This document shows, piece after piece, positions 30,484 to 38,438 of a DNA stretch of 38,438 nt (position 1 is its first letter; each line of letters starts with the position of its first letter). Below the pieces are notes generated by a model. It did not search any database. It was not told the DNA's origin and saw only the letters and a list, made by a program, of their open reading frames with translations. This DNA comes from a bacterium (GTDB taxonomy: Bacteria; Auribacterota; JABMQX01): NCBI GenBank assembly GCA_030691545.1, contig JAUYEE010000263.1, positions 1-38,438 on the forward strand. The letters run 5' to 3'. Made by a program: the position numbers and the translations under genes.

Positions 30484-32445
30484 ATGAGCGCAAAAGAGAG
30501 TTCGGGAAGAAGGGTTATACTTCTTGTTCTGGCGTGGGTGGTCGCGGCGGGGGTTGCAATTCTAATAGGAATATCGGCGTTGACATGGCGTCTTCCTTTC
30601 ATCCACCCGCAGACGCACGAGGAAACTGCCAGGGCGAAACCCGCCGCCGGGCAACAGGACGTTGCTTACTGGACGTGCGTGATGCACCCGTCCGTGAAGC
30701 AGCCCGGACCGGGCAAGTGCCCCGTATGCAGCATGGACCTCGTTCCCGTCAAGAAAGGGGCTGGCCTCGTTCTGACGCAGAGACAGCGAGAGCTAATTCC
30801 GGTGAAGACCGAACCGGTCGGCTTTCATCCCATCGAGAAGGAGATAAGGACAGTTGGCGTCCTCGACTACAACGAACGCAACGTCGGTTATGTCTCGACT
30901 CGGGTTTCGGGATGGATTGAGCAGGTGTTCGTAGATTTTGCCGGGACGAGAGTCCGGGAGGGCGACCACCTCGTCAAGATATACAGCCGGGAGCTTGTTC
31001 CCGCTCAACAGGAGTATCTTGGAACGCTGAAATATCTTGGCACTTTGGCTACCGCCGATGACGAGACTCGCAAAAGAGCGGAAAGGGACGTCGCGGACGC
31101 CGAAGAAAAGCTGCGACTTCTTGGGCTGACGCCGGAGCAGGTCAAAGAAATCAAAGAGCGCGGGACGGTGCACACGGAGCTTGTGCTTCACGCTCCGACC
31201 GGTGGAACTGTCATCGAGAAAGAGGCTTACAGGGGTCGCTACGTGGAGGCGGGTATGAGCCTCTACAAAATCGCCAACCTTTCCTCCCTGTGGATGATTG
31301 CGGATGTGTATGAATATGAAATGCCGTGGCTTCGTTCGGCGGTAGCCCCATTGCTTAGATTGAACCATCGTCCGACGGCTCAGTCGGCTGGCCGCTGGAT
31401 TCCAACCCAACTAAAATCTTCCGCTAACTTTCCACTGCGGAATGGGCCTACCGGCGGGGGACAGGATGTCCAGATCACGTGCGATGCTCGCCCCGGAGAA
31501 GAATTCACCGGCAAGGTCTGGTTCATCTATCCGTACCTCCGCACGGAAACGCGGACAGTGAAGGTCCTGGTGGAAGTCCCTAACCGAGATGACCGCCTCA
31601 AACCGGGAATGTACGTTACTGCGAGGTTAACGGTTTCTCTCAGGGACATCTATCAGCCCGCCGCCGGACCGCCTTACGCCTGCCCGATGCACCCCTGGAT
31701 CGCCTCCGACCAGCCCGGAAAATGCTCCCTCTGCGGCATGGACCTGGAAAAGACCGACCTCGAGCCGAACGGAAAAGAGCCGGAGGGGCAAGCCTACTGG
31801 ACTTGTCCCATGCACCCGGAGATTCACGAGAAAGAACCGGGGAATTGTCGCATTTGCGGGATGAAACTCGTCGAGAAGAAAGCGGAGAAACCCCTGACGA
31901 AAACCGTACTCACGTGCGGCATGCCGGGGCACCCGGAGTTCGAGCCGGGAACGGAGCCGAAAGATGGCAAGTGCCCCGTCTGCGAGATGAAATTGGTCGA
32001 GAAACAAGTCACTGTGCCGGGGCCGGAAGAAGGGCGTCCGTTGTTCAAATACGTTTGCCCCGACCATCCCGACCAGATTTCCACCGAGCCGGGCAAGTGC
32101 CCCACCGATGGCAAGGAACTCGTCATGACTGACGAGGTTCTCTCCGTGCCCAAGACCGCCGTGATTGATACCGGCGAGCGCACGGTGGTGTATGTGGATA
32201 AAGGGGAAGCCGGGTATGTCCCCACAGAAGTCGTTCTTGGACCGGAAGGGTGGGCGTCTCACGACGGTGCGCGAACGAGACTCTTCCCCATTATCAAGGG
32301 ATTGCAGCCAGGGGAAATGGTCGTGTCGCACGGCAATTTCCTCATTGATAGCGAGAGTCAGATCACGGGCGCCGCAGCGATGGCATACGGGGGCGCCATA
32401 GGTAGAGAGGAAGCCCCGACGACGACGCCGGGCCACAAGCATTGA
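30484..32445 (+). CDS. CusB-like adaptor with five heavy-metal-binding modules
   Basis: A 653-residue periplasmic adaptor (membrane-fusion protein), far longer than CusB (about 400). An N-terminal anchor (RVILLVLAWVVAAGVAILIG) precedes module 1 (YWTCVMHP ... GKCPVCSMDL, 62-89). Then come the lipoyl/hairpin part (VGVLDYNERNVGYVSTRVSG; ELVPAQQEYLGTLKY) and beta-barrel (LWMIADVYEYEMPWLR ... VQITCDARPGEEFTGKVWF). Modules 2-5 (398-422, 438-465, 476-507, 523-548) follow the barrel, before the membrane-proximal VPKTAVIDTGERTVVYVD. Module 5 has CPTDG instead of CPxCG. An unusual in-frame insertion lies at 285-324. ATG 30484 follows GAGGTG. It likely collects Cu(I)/Ag(I) for the pump. Confidence 0.9.
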   Translation: MSAKESSGRRVILLVLAWVVAAGVAILIGISALTWRLPFIHPQTHEETARAKPAAGQQDVAYWTCVMHPSVKQPGPGKCPVCSMDLVPVKKGAGLVLTQRQRELIPVKTEPVGFHPIEKEIRTVGVLDYNERNVGYVSTRVSGWIEQVFVDFAGTRVREGDHLVKIYSRELVPAQQEYLGTLKYLGTLATADDETRKRAERDVADAEEKLRLLGLTPEQVKEIKERGTVHTELVLHAPTGGTVIEKEAYRGRYVEAGMSLYKIANLSSLWMIADVYEYEMPWLRSAVAPLLRLNHRPTAQSAGRWIPTQLKSSANFPLRNGPTGGGQDVQITCDARPGEEFTGKVWFIYPYLRTETRTVKVLVEVPNRDDRLKPGMYVTARLTVSLRDIYQPAAGPPYACPMHPWIASDQPGKCSLCGMDLEKTDLEPNGKEPEGQAYWTCPMHPEIHEKEPGNCRICGMKLVEKKAEKPLTKTVLTCGMPGHPEFEPGTEPKDGKCPVCEMKLVEKQVTVPGPEEGRPLFKYVCPDHPDQISTEPGKCPTDGKELVMTDEVLSVPKTAVIDTGERTVVYVDKGEAGYVPTEVVLGPEGWASHDGARTRLFPIIKGLQPGEMVVSHGNFLIDSESQITGAAAMAYGGAIGREEAPTTTPGHKH

Positions 32446-32457
32446 GGAGGGACGCAG

Positions 32458-35400
32458 GTGATTAAGAAAGCAATCGAACTGGCGGTCCGAAATCCTCTGC
32501 TCGTCATCGCGGCGTGTCTGATCCTGGCGGGAGCGGGATGGCAAGCAAGGCGGACAACTCCAGTGGACGCCATTCCGGACATCGGGGAGAACCAGGTGAT
32601 TGTGTTCGTGGACTGGATGGGGCGTTCCCCGAAAGATATCGAGGACCAGATTATCTATCCTCTCTCCACGAAACTGCTCGGCATTCCGGGGATCAAGGAC
32701 ATCCGCTCCAACTCCATGTTCAGCTTCGGCTACGTCAACATCATTTTCAAGCACAACGTTGATCTCTATTGGGCGAGGACGCGTGTGCTGGAGCGGCTCG
32801 ATTTGGCAAGGAAGGACCTTCCGGAAGGAGTCTTACCCTACCTCGGACCCGACGCCACCGGACTCGGTCAGATTTTCTGGTACACCGTCGAGAACGGGTA
32901 TTATTGCTCGAATCACCCGAAGAAGCGTTATGCCTCGCCGGGAAAGTGCCCCGAAGACGGGGCAGAACTTGTCCATTCCACGCTCGACCTCTACCAGCTC
33001 CGCACGCTTCAGGATTGGTACATCCGGTATTACCTCCAGGCATCCGACGGCGTTACTGAAGTCGCACCCGTGGGGGGGTACGTGTACCAATACCAGATTG
33101 ATGTGGACCCGAACAAACTTGTGGCGCTCGGCGTGAGCCTCGAGCACGTCTTCATGGCGGTACGCGACTCAAATCTGGATGTCGGGGCAAAGGTCATCGA
33201 GGAAGGCGGAATGGAGGTTCTTCTGCGGGGGATCGGCTTCGTCAAGAAGGTAGAGGACATCGAGAATATCGTCGTGGAGTCTCATTCCGGCGTGCCGATA
33301 TACGTCAGGGACGTTGCGGAGGTTACCGTCGGGCCGGACTTCCGCGAAGGGGCTTTGGACAAGGATGGACTGCCCGCGGTGGGAGGGATCGTCCTGATGC
33401 GCTACGGGGGCGATCCTCTCCGGGTCATTGCAGGGGTCAAGGAGAAAATCCGGGACATAGAAGCGGGCTTGCCGGCAGGGGTGCGAATCGTTCCTTTCTA
33501 CGACCGCACCAGTCTGATCGAGCGAGCTCAGGCGACGCTCGACGAGACGCTCATCCTGGAAATCCTGCTCACCTCATCGGTCGCGCTGCTGTTTCTTGGG
33601 CTGTTGGTTCCAAGCTTTGTCGTCGCGCTAATTCTGCCCTTCGGTGTGCTGGCTTCGTACCTGGGCATGAAGCTCATTGGCATTCCCGCAAATATCATGT
33701 CTCTGTCGGGCATCGCCATTGCCATCGGGGAGATAGCGGATGCCGGAATCTCCCTCACGGAGAACGTAACGCGGCTTCTTGCCGAGCCGCACGAAGGCAA
33801 AACCAAAAGGGACGTTGTACTGGAAGCGACAAAGGAAGTCGGGCCGCCGATTTTCTACTCCTTTCTCATCATAATGGTGGCGTTCATTCCCGTCTTCGTT
33901 TTGAAAGGACAGGCGGGGAAAATGTTCACTCCGCTGGCTTACACGAAGACTTTCGCCATGCTTGGAGCGACCATCGTGACCGTGACGCTCGTGCCCATCC
34001 TTTGCGCGATATTCTTCTCCGACCCGACGAGGCGCCGAAGACAACGACGGCTGCCGAAGTGGGCTCGGGTGATTTCGTTTCGGACAGTCGGTTCGCTTAT
34101 AACGGGGGCAACCAAGGCACTGTACCGTCCGGTCATCCGCTTCGTCATGAAAAGCGCTGCCACCAAGGTCGCCGTTCTGGTGGTGGCAGGGCTCATTCTT
34201 CTCGCCACCTTCCCTCTGACCCCTTTCCAGAGGAAGGTCGGGCAAGAGTTCATGCCTCCGCTGAACGAGAGAGACTTGCTGTTCATGCCCGTTTTGCTGC
34301 CGAGCGCGTCGTTGACGACCGTGAAGGATGTCCTCGCCAAGCAGAATCTCATTATGTCGAAGTTTCCGGAGGTTAAATCCGCGACGGGTAAGCTTGGACG
34401 GGCAGAATCCGCCACTGACCCTGCACCCGTCTCGATGATCGAGACGATAATCAGCATCGAGGACCCGAAAGACTGGCCCAGCAGAAGAGTCAAAACGGAT
34501 AGGTCTGCCGCCTTTGTGGAGACCGCGGCGGAACGACTGAAGAAAAAGGGCTTCGTGGGTTTCCCGCCGATCGCCGCGGCGGATGCTGAAGAAATCGCGC
34601 ACAACGTCGCGGCTCGCATGGACGAGCTAACAGTCAGCTTTCATCAGCGGAAGCTCGACACCGAGGAAAGGGAGAGAATCTATCGTCAATGGTTCGTTCG
34701 GCTTGTCTTCGACGAAATTCTCAAACGCGGCAAGGGGGCCGATGCTTCCGGTCTCGCGGGTGAGAAGGAGAGAGAGCTTCATCAACTGGCGAGCGAGATG
34801 GCCGACGCCCTGTCCCATTCGCGATACTTCCGGCGCAAGACCCGCGATGAGCTTGTAACCGACTTGATCGAGGCGACACGGATGCCGGGGGTCAGCCCGA
34901 TTATGACGCAGCCGATCCGCAACCGGATTGACATGCTTGCTACCGGCATCCAGACGCCGGTCGGAATCAAGGTCTATGGCAAAGAACAGGAGAAGATCGA
35001 GGAGATTGCCATCGAGATCGAGAAACTCCTCGCTCAGGTCCCCGGCGCCCGAAATCCTTACGCAGAACGCATCGGGAACAAGCCCTACCTGGAGTTCCAG
35101 ATTGACAGAGAAGCCGCCGCACGCTATGGCATCCGCGTCGGGGACGTTCAGATGGCAATCACGACCGCCATCGGCGGAATGAACATCACCACCACCGTCG
35201 AGGGGCGCGAGAGATACCCGGTTCGCGTGCGGTACATGCGCGAACTGAGAGATAACGTGGAGGCGCTGAAGAGAATTCTCATCGCCGCTCCCAAAGGGGA
35301 GCAAATTCCGCTCGCGCAGGTCGTGAAGATGGAGCGCCGGCCCGGCCCCGCCATGATTAACTCCGAGAACACGATTCTGTACTCCCGGGTCTTCTGCGAC

Positions 35401-36135
35401 GTGGACGTGGAGAAAGTGGGGCTGGTTGATTTTGTCAATTCCGTCGAAAAAACTCTTTCGCAAAAGCTCAAACCCCGACTGCCTCATGGGTACTTCTACG
35501 CCATCAGCGGACAATACGAGGCGGAAATCGAGGCGAGAAAGCGCCTGATCGTGGTTGTGCCGCTTTGTCTTTTCGTGATTTCCCTTTTGTTGTACGTGAA
35601 ATTCAGGTCTGTGGCGGCGATTCTTTCCGTGCTGTCGGCTCTGCCTTTCGCGTTCGTGGGGGGGGTGTGGCTTCAGTGGTTGATGCAGTACGTTCCGCCC
35701 GCGTTGGGCGGGGGAAGCGTCATCAAGTACTCGACGTCGGTTTGGGTTGGCTACATCGCCCTTTTCGGCGTCGCGGTGCAGGATTCAATCGTCCTCATTT
35801 CGTTTGCGATGGAGTTGTGCAAAGGCGGCGGGAGAATTGACGATAACATCGTCAAGGCTGGCTTGTTGCGGGTTCGCCCCATCGTCATGACCACCGCCAC
35901 GACGATTCTCGCCCTGCTGCCCATCATGCTTTACGAGGTGTCAACAACGACCGGCGCGGAGTTGATGAAGCCCCTGGCGATTCCAAGCTTCGGTGGGATG
36001 ATTACTTGCACGATCACTAACCTCATCCTCGCTCCGGTCCTGTTTTCGTTCATGTATCCGGTTGAGATCCGAATCAAGAATTGGATGGCCCGTCGCAGAG
36101 AAAGAATCCTGCGGCAGGGAGAACCTGCTGCGTGA
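32458..36135 (+). CDS. CusA-like heavy-metal RND pump with embedded metal-binding module
   Basis: A 1225-residue inner-membrane RND pump (typical CusA about 1050), exporting Cu(I)/Ag(I) with protons. Start GTG 32458, GAGGAGGG upstream. The three methionines of the CusA copper site are kept: Met610 (LLFMPVLLPS), Met660 (PVSMIETI) and Met826 (RNRIDMLATG). The proton-relay Asp429 is in GEIADAGISLTENV. Two insertions explain the size: a module-like segment at 148-171 (YYCSNHPKK ... PGKCPEDGAEL) in the first porter loop, and about 110 extra helical residues within 674-808. The final helices (VGYIALFGVAVQDSIVLISF) differ from E. coli CusA, where Glu stands. Third element of the tripartite pump with the preceding two genes. 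Confidence 0.92.
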   Translation: MIKKAIELAVRNPLLVIAACLILAGAGWQARRTTPVDAIPDIGENQVIVFVDWMGRSPKDIEDQIIYPLSTKLLGIPGIKDIRSNSMFSFGYVNIIFKHNVDLYWARTRVLERLDLARKDLPEGVLPYLGPDATGLGQIFWYTVENGYYCSNHPKKRYASPGKCPEDGAELVHSTLDLYQLRTLQDWYIRYYLQASDGVTEVAPVGGYVYQYQIDVDPNKLVALGVSLEHVFMAVRDSNLDVGAKVIEEGGMEVLLRGIGFVKKVEDIENIVVESHSGVPIYVRDVAEVTVGPDFREGALDKDGLPAVGGIVLMRYGGDPLRVIAGVKEKIRDIEAGLPAGVRIVPFYDRTSLIERAQATLDETLILEILLTSSVALLFLGLLVPSFVVALILPFGVLASYLGMKLIGIPANIMSLSGIAIAIGEIADAGISLTENVTRLLAEPHEGKTKRDVVLEATKEVGPPIFYSFLIIMVAFIPVFVLKGQAGKMFTPLAYTKTFAMLGATIVTVTLVPILCAIFFSDPTRRRRQRRLPKWARVISFRTVGSLITGATKALYRPVIRFVMKSAATKVAVLVVAGLILLATFPLTPFQRKVGQEFMPPLNERDLLFMPVLLPSASLTTVKDVLAKQNLIMSKFPEVKSATGKLGRAESATDPAPVSMIETIISIEDPKDWPSRRVKTDRSAAFVETAAERLKKKGFVGFPPIAAADAEEIAHNVAARMDELTVSFHQRKLDTEERERIYRQWFVRLVFDEILKRGKGADASGLAGEKERELHQLASEMADALSHSRYFRRKTRDELVTDLIEATRMPGVSPIMTQPIRNRIDMLATGIQTPVGIKVYGKEQEKIEEIAIEIEKLLAQVPGARNPYAERIGNKPYLEFQIDREAAARYGIRVGDVQMAITTAIGGMNITTTVEGRERYPVRVRYMRELRDNVEALKRILIAAPKGEQIPLAQVVKMERRPGPAMINSENTILYSRVFCDVDVEKVGLVDFVNSVEKTLSQKLKPRLPHGYFYAISGQYEAEIEARKRLIVVVPLCLFVISLLLYVKFRSVAAILSVLSALPFAFVGGVWLQWLMQYVPPALGGGSVIKYSTSVWVGYIALFGVAVQDSIVLISFAMELCKGGGRIDDNIVKAGLLRVRPIVMTTATTILALLPIMLYEVSTTTGAELMKPLAIPSFGGMITCTITNLILAPVLFSFMYPVEIRIKNWMARRRERILRQGEPAA

Positions 36136-36183
36136 GTCTGCTCGAACCCGCTTATGCCGGCGCGCCATCAGCGGAGATCTGAG

Positions 36184-36256
36184 CTTCGTGCCCTTCGTGT
36201 CCTTCGTGGTGAATATACGCCCGGGCCTGACCACGAAGAGCACGAAGATCACGAAG
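36184..36256. repeat. 27-bp-arm inverted repeat
   Basis: CTTCGTGCCCTTCGTGTCCT plus TCGTGGT (36184-36210) faces ACCACGAAGAGCACGAAGAT plus CACGAAG (36230-36256), with about four mismatches and a 19-bp centre. It lies between the RND pump and the small metal-binding protein. Repeats of this TTCGTG-CCTTCGTG type are widespread between genes of uncultured bacteria. It may also act as an mRNA hairpin setting the ratio of pump to downstream proteins. Confidence 0.6.
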
Positions 36257-36319
36257 ACCCAACGCATCACGGACGACCCGGTCTATGCAATTCGCCAAAC
36301 AACGATAGGAGGGTGGACG

Positions 36320-36739
36320 ATGAAGAGGAGAATTTTCTGGCTAACGGTCCTGCTCGTCGCGAGTGTGCTGATTGCTTTCCCCGGCTGCAAGGCCAAGGAG
36401 AAGGAAAAGCAGCCTGCGGCGCCGGCTGCCGAGACAAAGGGTGAACCGACAATCGCAGCGGAGCAGAAGGCGGAGGGCTACTGGACTTGTCCGATGCATC
36501 CGGAGGTGAAAGAAAAGGCGCCGGGCAAGTGCCCGATCTGCGGGATGAAGCTCGTGGAGAAAAAAGTCGGACAAGGGGAAACCGCCGCTCCGGAGAAGGC
36601 TCAGATGAAGGTCGTGCTCACATGCGGGATGCCCGGTCATCCGCAGTTCGAGCTGGGCAAGGAGCCCGCGGACGGCAAATGCCCTCAGTGTGGAATGAAG
36701 CTGGTCAAGAAGGACGTTCCTGTAAAGGAGGGAAACTGA
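36320..36739 (+). CDS. Small exported copper-binding protein with two HMBD modules
   Basis: A 139-residue protein: hydrophobic export signal (MKRRIFWLTVLLVASVLIAF, then PGC, possibly a lipid-anchored Cys), a Lys/Ala/Glu linker, then two metal-binding modules. The first reads [20 protein letters not shown] then CGMKLVEKK (54-81). The second starts LTCGMPGHPQFELGKEP and ends GKCPQCGMKLVKK (100-130). The pair closely matches modules 3 and 4 of the adaptor, suggesting duplication. ATG 36320 has AGGAGG eight bases upstream. Probable periplasmic copper buffer or chaperone handing metal from the ATPase to the pump; there is no other domain. Confidence 0.85.
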   Translation: MKRRIFWLTVLLVASVLIAFPGCKAKEKEKQPAAPAAETKGEPTIAAEQKAEGYWTCPMHPEVKEKAPGKCPICGMKLVEKKVGQGETAAPEKAQMKVVLTCGMPGHPQFELGKEPADGKCPQCGMKLVKKDVPVKEGN

Positions 36740-36853
36740 ACCGGATTTCTCCGAGCGAGGCCGGAGACACACATAGCGGTCAGCCAATTCGAGCCAGTGC
36801 GTCCACGCGCGGGGGGATGTTTTTCCACGGGGGCGCCGTGCTAACTCAAGGGC

Positions 36854-36875
36854 GCGCAAGCACAGAGGCTTGCGC
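36854..36875. other. 8-bp hairpin before the P-type ATPase
   Basis: GCGCAAGC-acagag-GCTTGCGC is a perfect 8-bp stem in the 171-bp gap between the small copper protein and the ATPase. No T-run follows. It may be a dispersed repeat or moderate expression of the last gene. Nothing else was recognised in 36740-36910. Confidence 0.45.
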
Positions 36876-36910
36876 CTACGCCAGCATAAGGAAACCTTGG
36901 GAGTTACCGC

Positions 36911-38438
36911 ATGGGACGTAAAGAGAGGCGTGCCTCTGGAGAACTTAGAAATTCGCTTGAGGAAATGACCGAGGACCCGGTCTGCGGGATGACCGTTGTT
37001 CCGGGGTCCTCGGAGCACCGGTATGAATATGGGGGGCGTGTTTACAATTTCTGCTGCGCGGGTTGCCTGAACAAGTTCAAAGCTGACCCGGAGCGGTATG
37101 TATCTGCGACTGTTGCCTCTCCACTGGCAAAGGAGCAAAGGGCAGAGAAGCCTGTACACTCGGGAGCAGCCACCGGAATGCTCAGGACGTTCTACACCTG
37201 CCCGATGCATCCGGAGGTGAGGCATGAGAATCCCGGTTCTTGCCCCAAATGCGGAATGGCCCTCGAGGCGTCCTCACCGTCGCCGACCCCGGCGCGCACC
37301 GAATACACTTGTCCCATGCACCCTGAGGTGGTCAGGGACCAGCCGGCGGAATGTCCGATCTGCGGTATGGCGTTGGAACCCCGCACGGTCTCTGCAGAGG
37401 AAGAAAACCCCGAGCTGAGGGACATGACGCGGCGATTCTGGGTCGGCGCCGCGCTTGCGTTCCCCACATTTCTTATCGCGATGTCCGATGTCATTCCCGG
37501 TCAGCCTCTCCAGCAACGTGTCCCGCCGAGAGTTCTCCACTGGATTCAATTCATCCTCGCCACGCCGGTCGTGCTCTGGGGAGCCCAGCCTTTTTTTATC
37601 CGTTGGTGGCACTCCATCAGGAACCGCAGCCTGAACATGTTCACGCTTATTGCCACAGGCGTGGGCGTAGCCTACGCATACAGTGTTGTGGCAACCATCC
37701 TGCCGGGAATTTTCCCCGCGTCGTTCCGAGGAGCAGGGGGAGAGGTTGCGGTGTACTTTGAAGCTGCGGCGGTCATCACCGCTCTGGTGCTGCTGGGACA
37801 AGTCCTTGAACTCCGCGCCCGCAGCCGGACGAGCAGTGCCATCAAAGAGTTGCTGGGCCTGGCTCCGAAAACCGCTCGACGAATCCGCGATGACGGCTTC
37901 GAGGAAGAGGTCCCCCTCGACACCATTCAGCCGGGGGATCGTCTGCGAGTCCGGCCCGGAGAAAAAGTCCCGGTTGACGGCGTCGTCTTAGAGGGGAGAA
38001 GCTCGGTGGATGAGGCGATGGTCACGGGGGAGCCGATTCCTGTGGGGAAAGGCGAAGGCGACCGTGTCACGGGAGGAACGGTCAATACGACCGGAGGCTT
38101 TGTGATGCGCGCCGAGCGTGTGGGAGCCGATACGCTTTTGGCTCGCATCGTCCAGATGGTCAGCGAGGCGCAGCGCAGCCGGGCGCCCATTCAGCGTCTG
38201 GCGGATGTGGTTGCCGGGTGGTTTGTGCCAGGCGTGATTCTGGTTGCCGCGGTGACCTTCGTCGTGTGGGCGTTGGTTGGGCCTCAGCCCGCGATGGCCC
38301 ATGCGGTCATCAACGCCGTCGCGGTTCTCATCATCGCCTGTCCTTGCGCACTCGGTCTGGCGACGCCGGTTTCCATCATGGTGGGGACAGGTCGCGGCGC
38401 TCAGGCGGGCATTTTGATTAAGAACGCAGAGGCTCTTG
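36911..38438 (+). CDS. copA: CopA-like P1B-type copper ATPase, 3' truncated by window end
   Basis: At least 509 residues, open to the window edge. Order: YHS domain ([20 protein letters not shown] ... NFCCAGC, 22-63), two modules ([15 protein letters not shown] ... CPKCGMALE, 95-119; [15 protein letters not shown] ... CPICGMALE, 133-156), then the P1B-ATPase core. The membrane part has [17 protein letters not shown] and [20 protein letters not shown]. The actuator has [11 protein letters not shown], the metal-path motif is [16 protein letters not shown], and IKNAEAL ends the visible part just before the DKTGT phosphorylation site. CPC marks Cu(I)/Ag(I) export from the cytoplasm. ATG 36911 follows GGGAG. 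Last visible gene of the csoR operon. Confidence 0.92.
   Translation, partial: MGRKERRASGELRNSLEEMTEDPVCGMTVVPGSSEHRYEYGGRVYNFCCAGCLNKFKADPERYVSATVASPLAKEQRAEKPVHSGAATGMLRTFYTCPMHPEVRHENPGSCPKCGMALEASSPSPTPARTEYTCPMHPEVVRDQPAECPICGMALEPRTVSAEEENPELRDMTRRFWVGAALAFPTFLIAMSDVIPGQPLQQRVPPRVLHWIQFILATPVVLWGAQPFFIRWWHSIRNRSLNMFTLIATGVGVAYAYSVVATILPGIFPASFRGAGGEVAVYFEAAAVITALVLLGQVLELRARSRTSSAIKELLGLAPKTARRIRDDGFEEEVPLDTIQPGDRLRVRPGEKVPVDGVVLEGRSSVDEAMVTGEPIPVGKGEGDRVTGGTVNTTGGFVMRAERVGADTLLARIVQMVSEAQRSRAPIQRLADVVAGWFVPGVILVAAVTFVVWALVGPQPAMAHAVINAVAVLIIACPCALGLATPVSIMVGTGRGAQAGILIKNAEAL

Noticed and set aside
29129..30493. Minus-strand reading frame of 454 codons
   Set aside because: Shadow of the CusC-like gene in opposite strand; Arg/Leu/His-rich composition and no start signal.

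Overview
The window (38,438 bp, GC-rich, frequent GTG and TTG starts) looks like a chromosomal segment of an anaerobic, Gram-negative bacterium of the PVC superphylum (Planctomycetota, Verrucomicrobiota, Lentisphaerota, Omnitrophota and relatives). The strongest lineage clue is a 50-residue basic protein at 24125-24277 that matches, from memory, the small signature protein restricted to PVC bacteria. Tat-exported Gfo/Idh/MocA and aldo/keto reductases, a beta-helix surface protein, a lamin-tail/TSP3-repeat protein and dispersed palindromic repeats fit uncultured PVC genomes. Anaerobic life is suggested by the ferredoxin-linked homocysteine pathway and a 2-oxoacid:ferredoxin oxidoreductase subunit. 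No rRNA, tRNA, CRISPR array, phage or transposase gene was seen.

Layout. 1-2.1 kb: 3' part of a secreted calcium-binding repeat protein and a small hypothetical. 2.3-2.9 kb: a mazEF-type toxin-antitoxin pair. 3.2-6.0 kb (minus): a complete anaerobic homocysteine cluster (COG1900/DUF39 sulfurtransferase, NIL-domain ferredoxin, UPF0280/COG2122), with a good promoter and a long leader containing a hairpin and a 14-codon mini-ORF. 6.2-11.4 kb: eIF2B-like isomerase, Tat aldo/keto reductase, a secreted helical protein, OsmC protein, tyrosyl-tRNA synthetase. 11.8-14.5 kb: a beta-helix/Ig-like exported protein whose putative promoter has a 14-G tract as its spacer, then a parDE-type toxin-antitoxin pair. 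14.5-19.8 kb (minus): Tat Gfo/Idh oxidoreductase, HEAT-repeat protein and a GAF-GAF-GAF-PAS-kinase-receiver hybrid whose kinase core has lost its key residues. 20.1-21.8 kb: sigma factor, membrane protein and secreted protein in a row. 21.9-28.3 kb (minus): TPR proteins, RluB-type pseudouridine synthase, a Cys-rich miniprotein, the PVC signature protein, DUF89, CutA, a CDP-alcohol phosphotransferase and an orphan oxidoreductase gamma subunit.

28.5 kb to the end (plus) is the highlight: a copper/silver efflux operon of csoR, a CusC-like outer-membrane protein, a CusB-like adaptor, a CusA-like RND pump, a small exported metal-binding protein and a CopA-like P-type ATPase cut by the window edge. 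One short Cys/His/Met module (heavy-metal-binding domain, pattern C-x-M-H-P...P-G-x-C-P-x-C-G-M) occurs ten times across four of these proteins: five in the adaptor, one inside the RND pump, two in the small exported protein and two in the ATPase, which also has a YHS domain. A CsoR-type inverted repeat between the -35 and -10 of the csoR promoter suggests copper-induced control. The likely route is cytoplasmic Cu(I) pumped to the periplasm by the ATPase, buffered there by the module-rich proteins and expelled by the tripartite pump.

Dispersed palindromes punctuate the intergenic spaces: a REPIN-like pair at 26872-26995 with a third copy inside a TPR gene, two copies of a ~120-bp element at 11555-11670 and 23945-24066, and a 27-bp-arm inverted repeat at 36184-36256.
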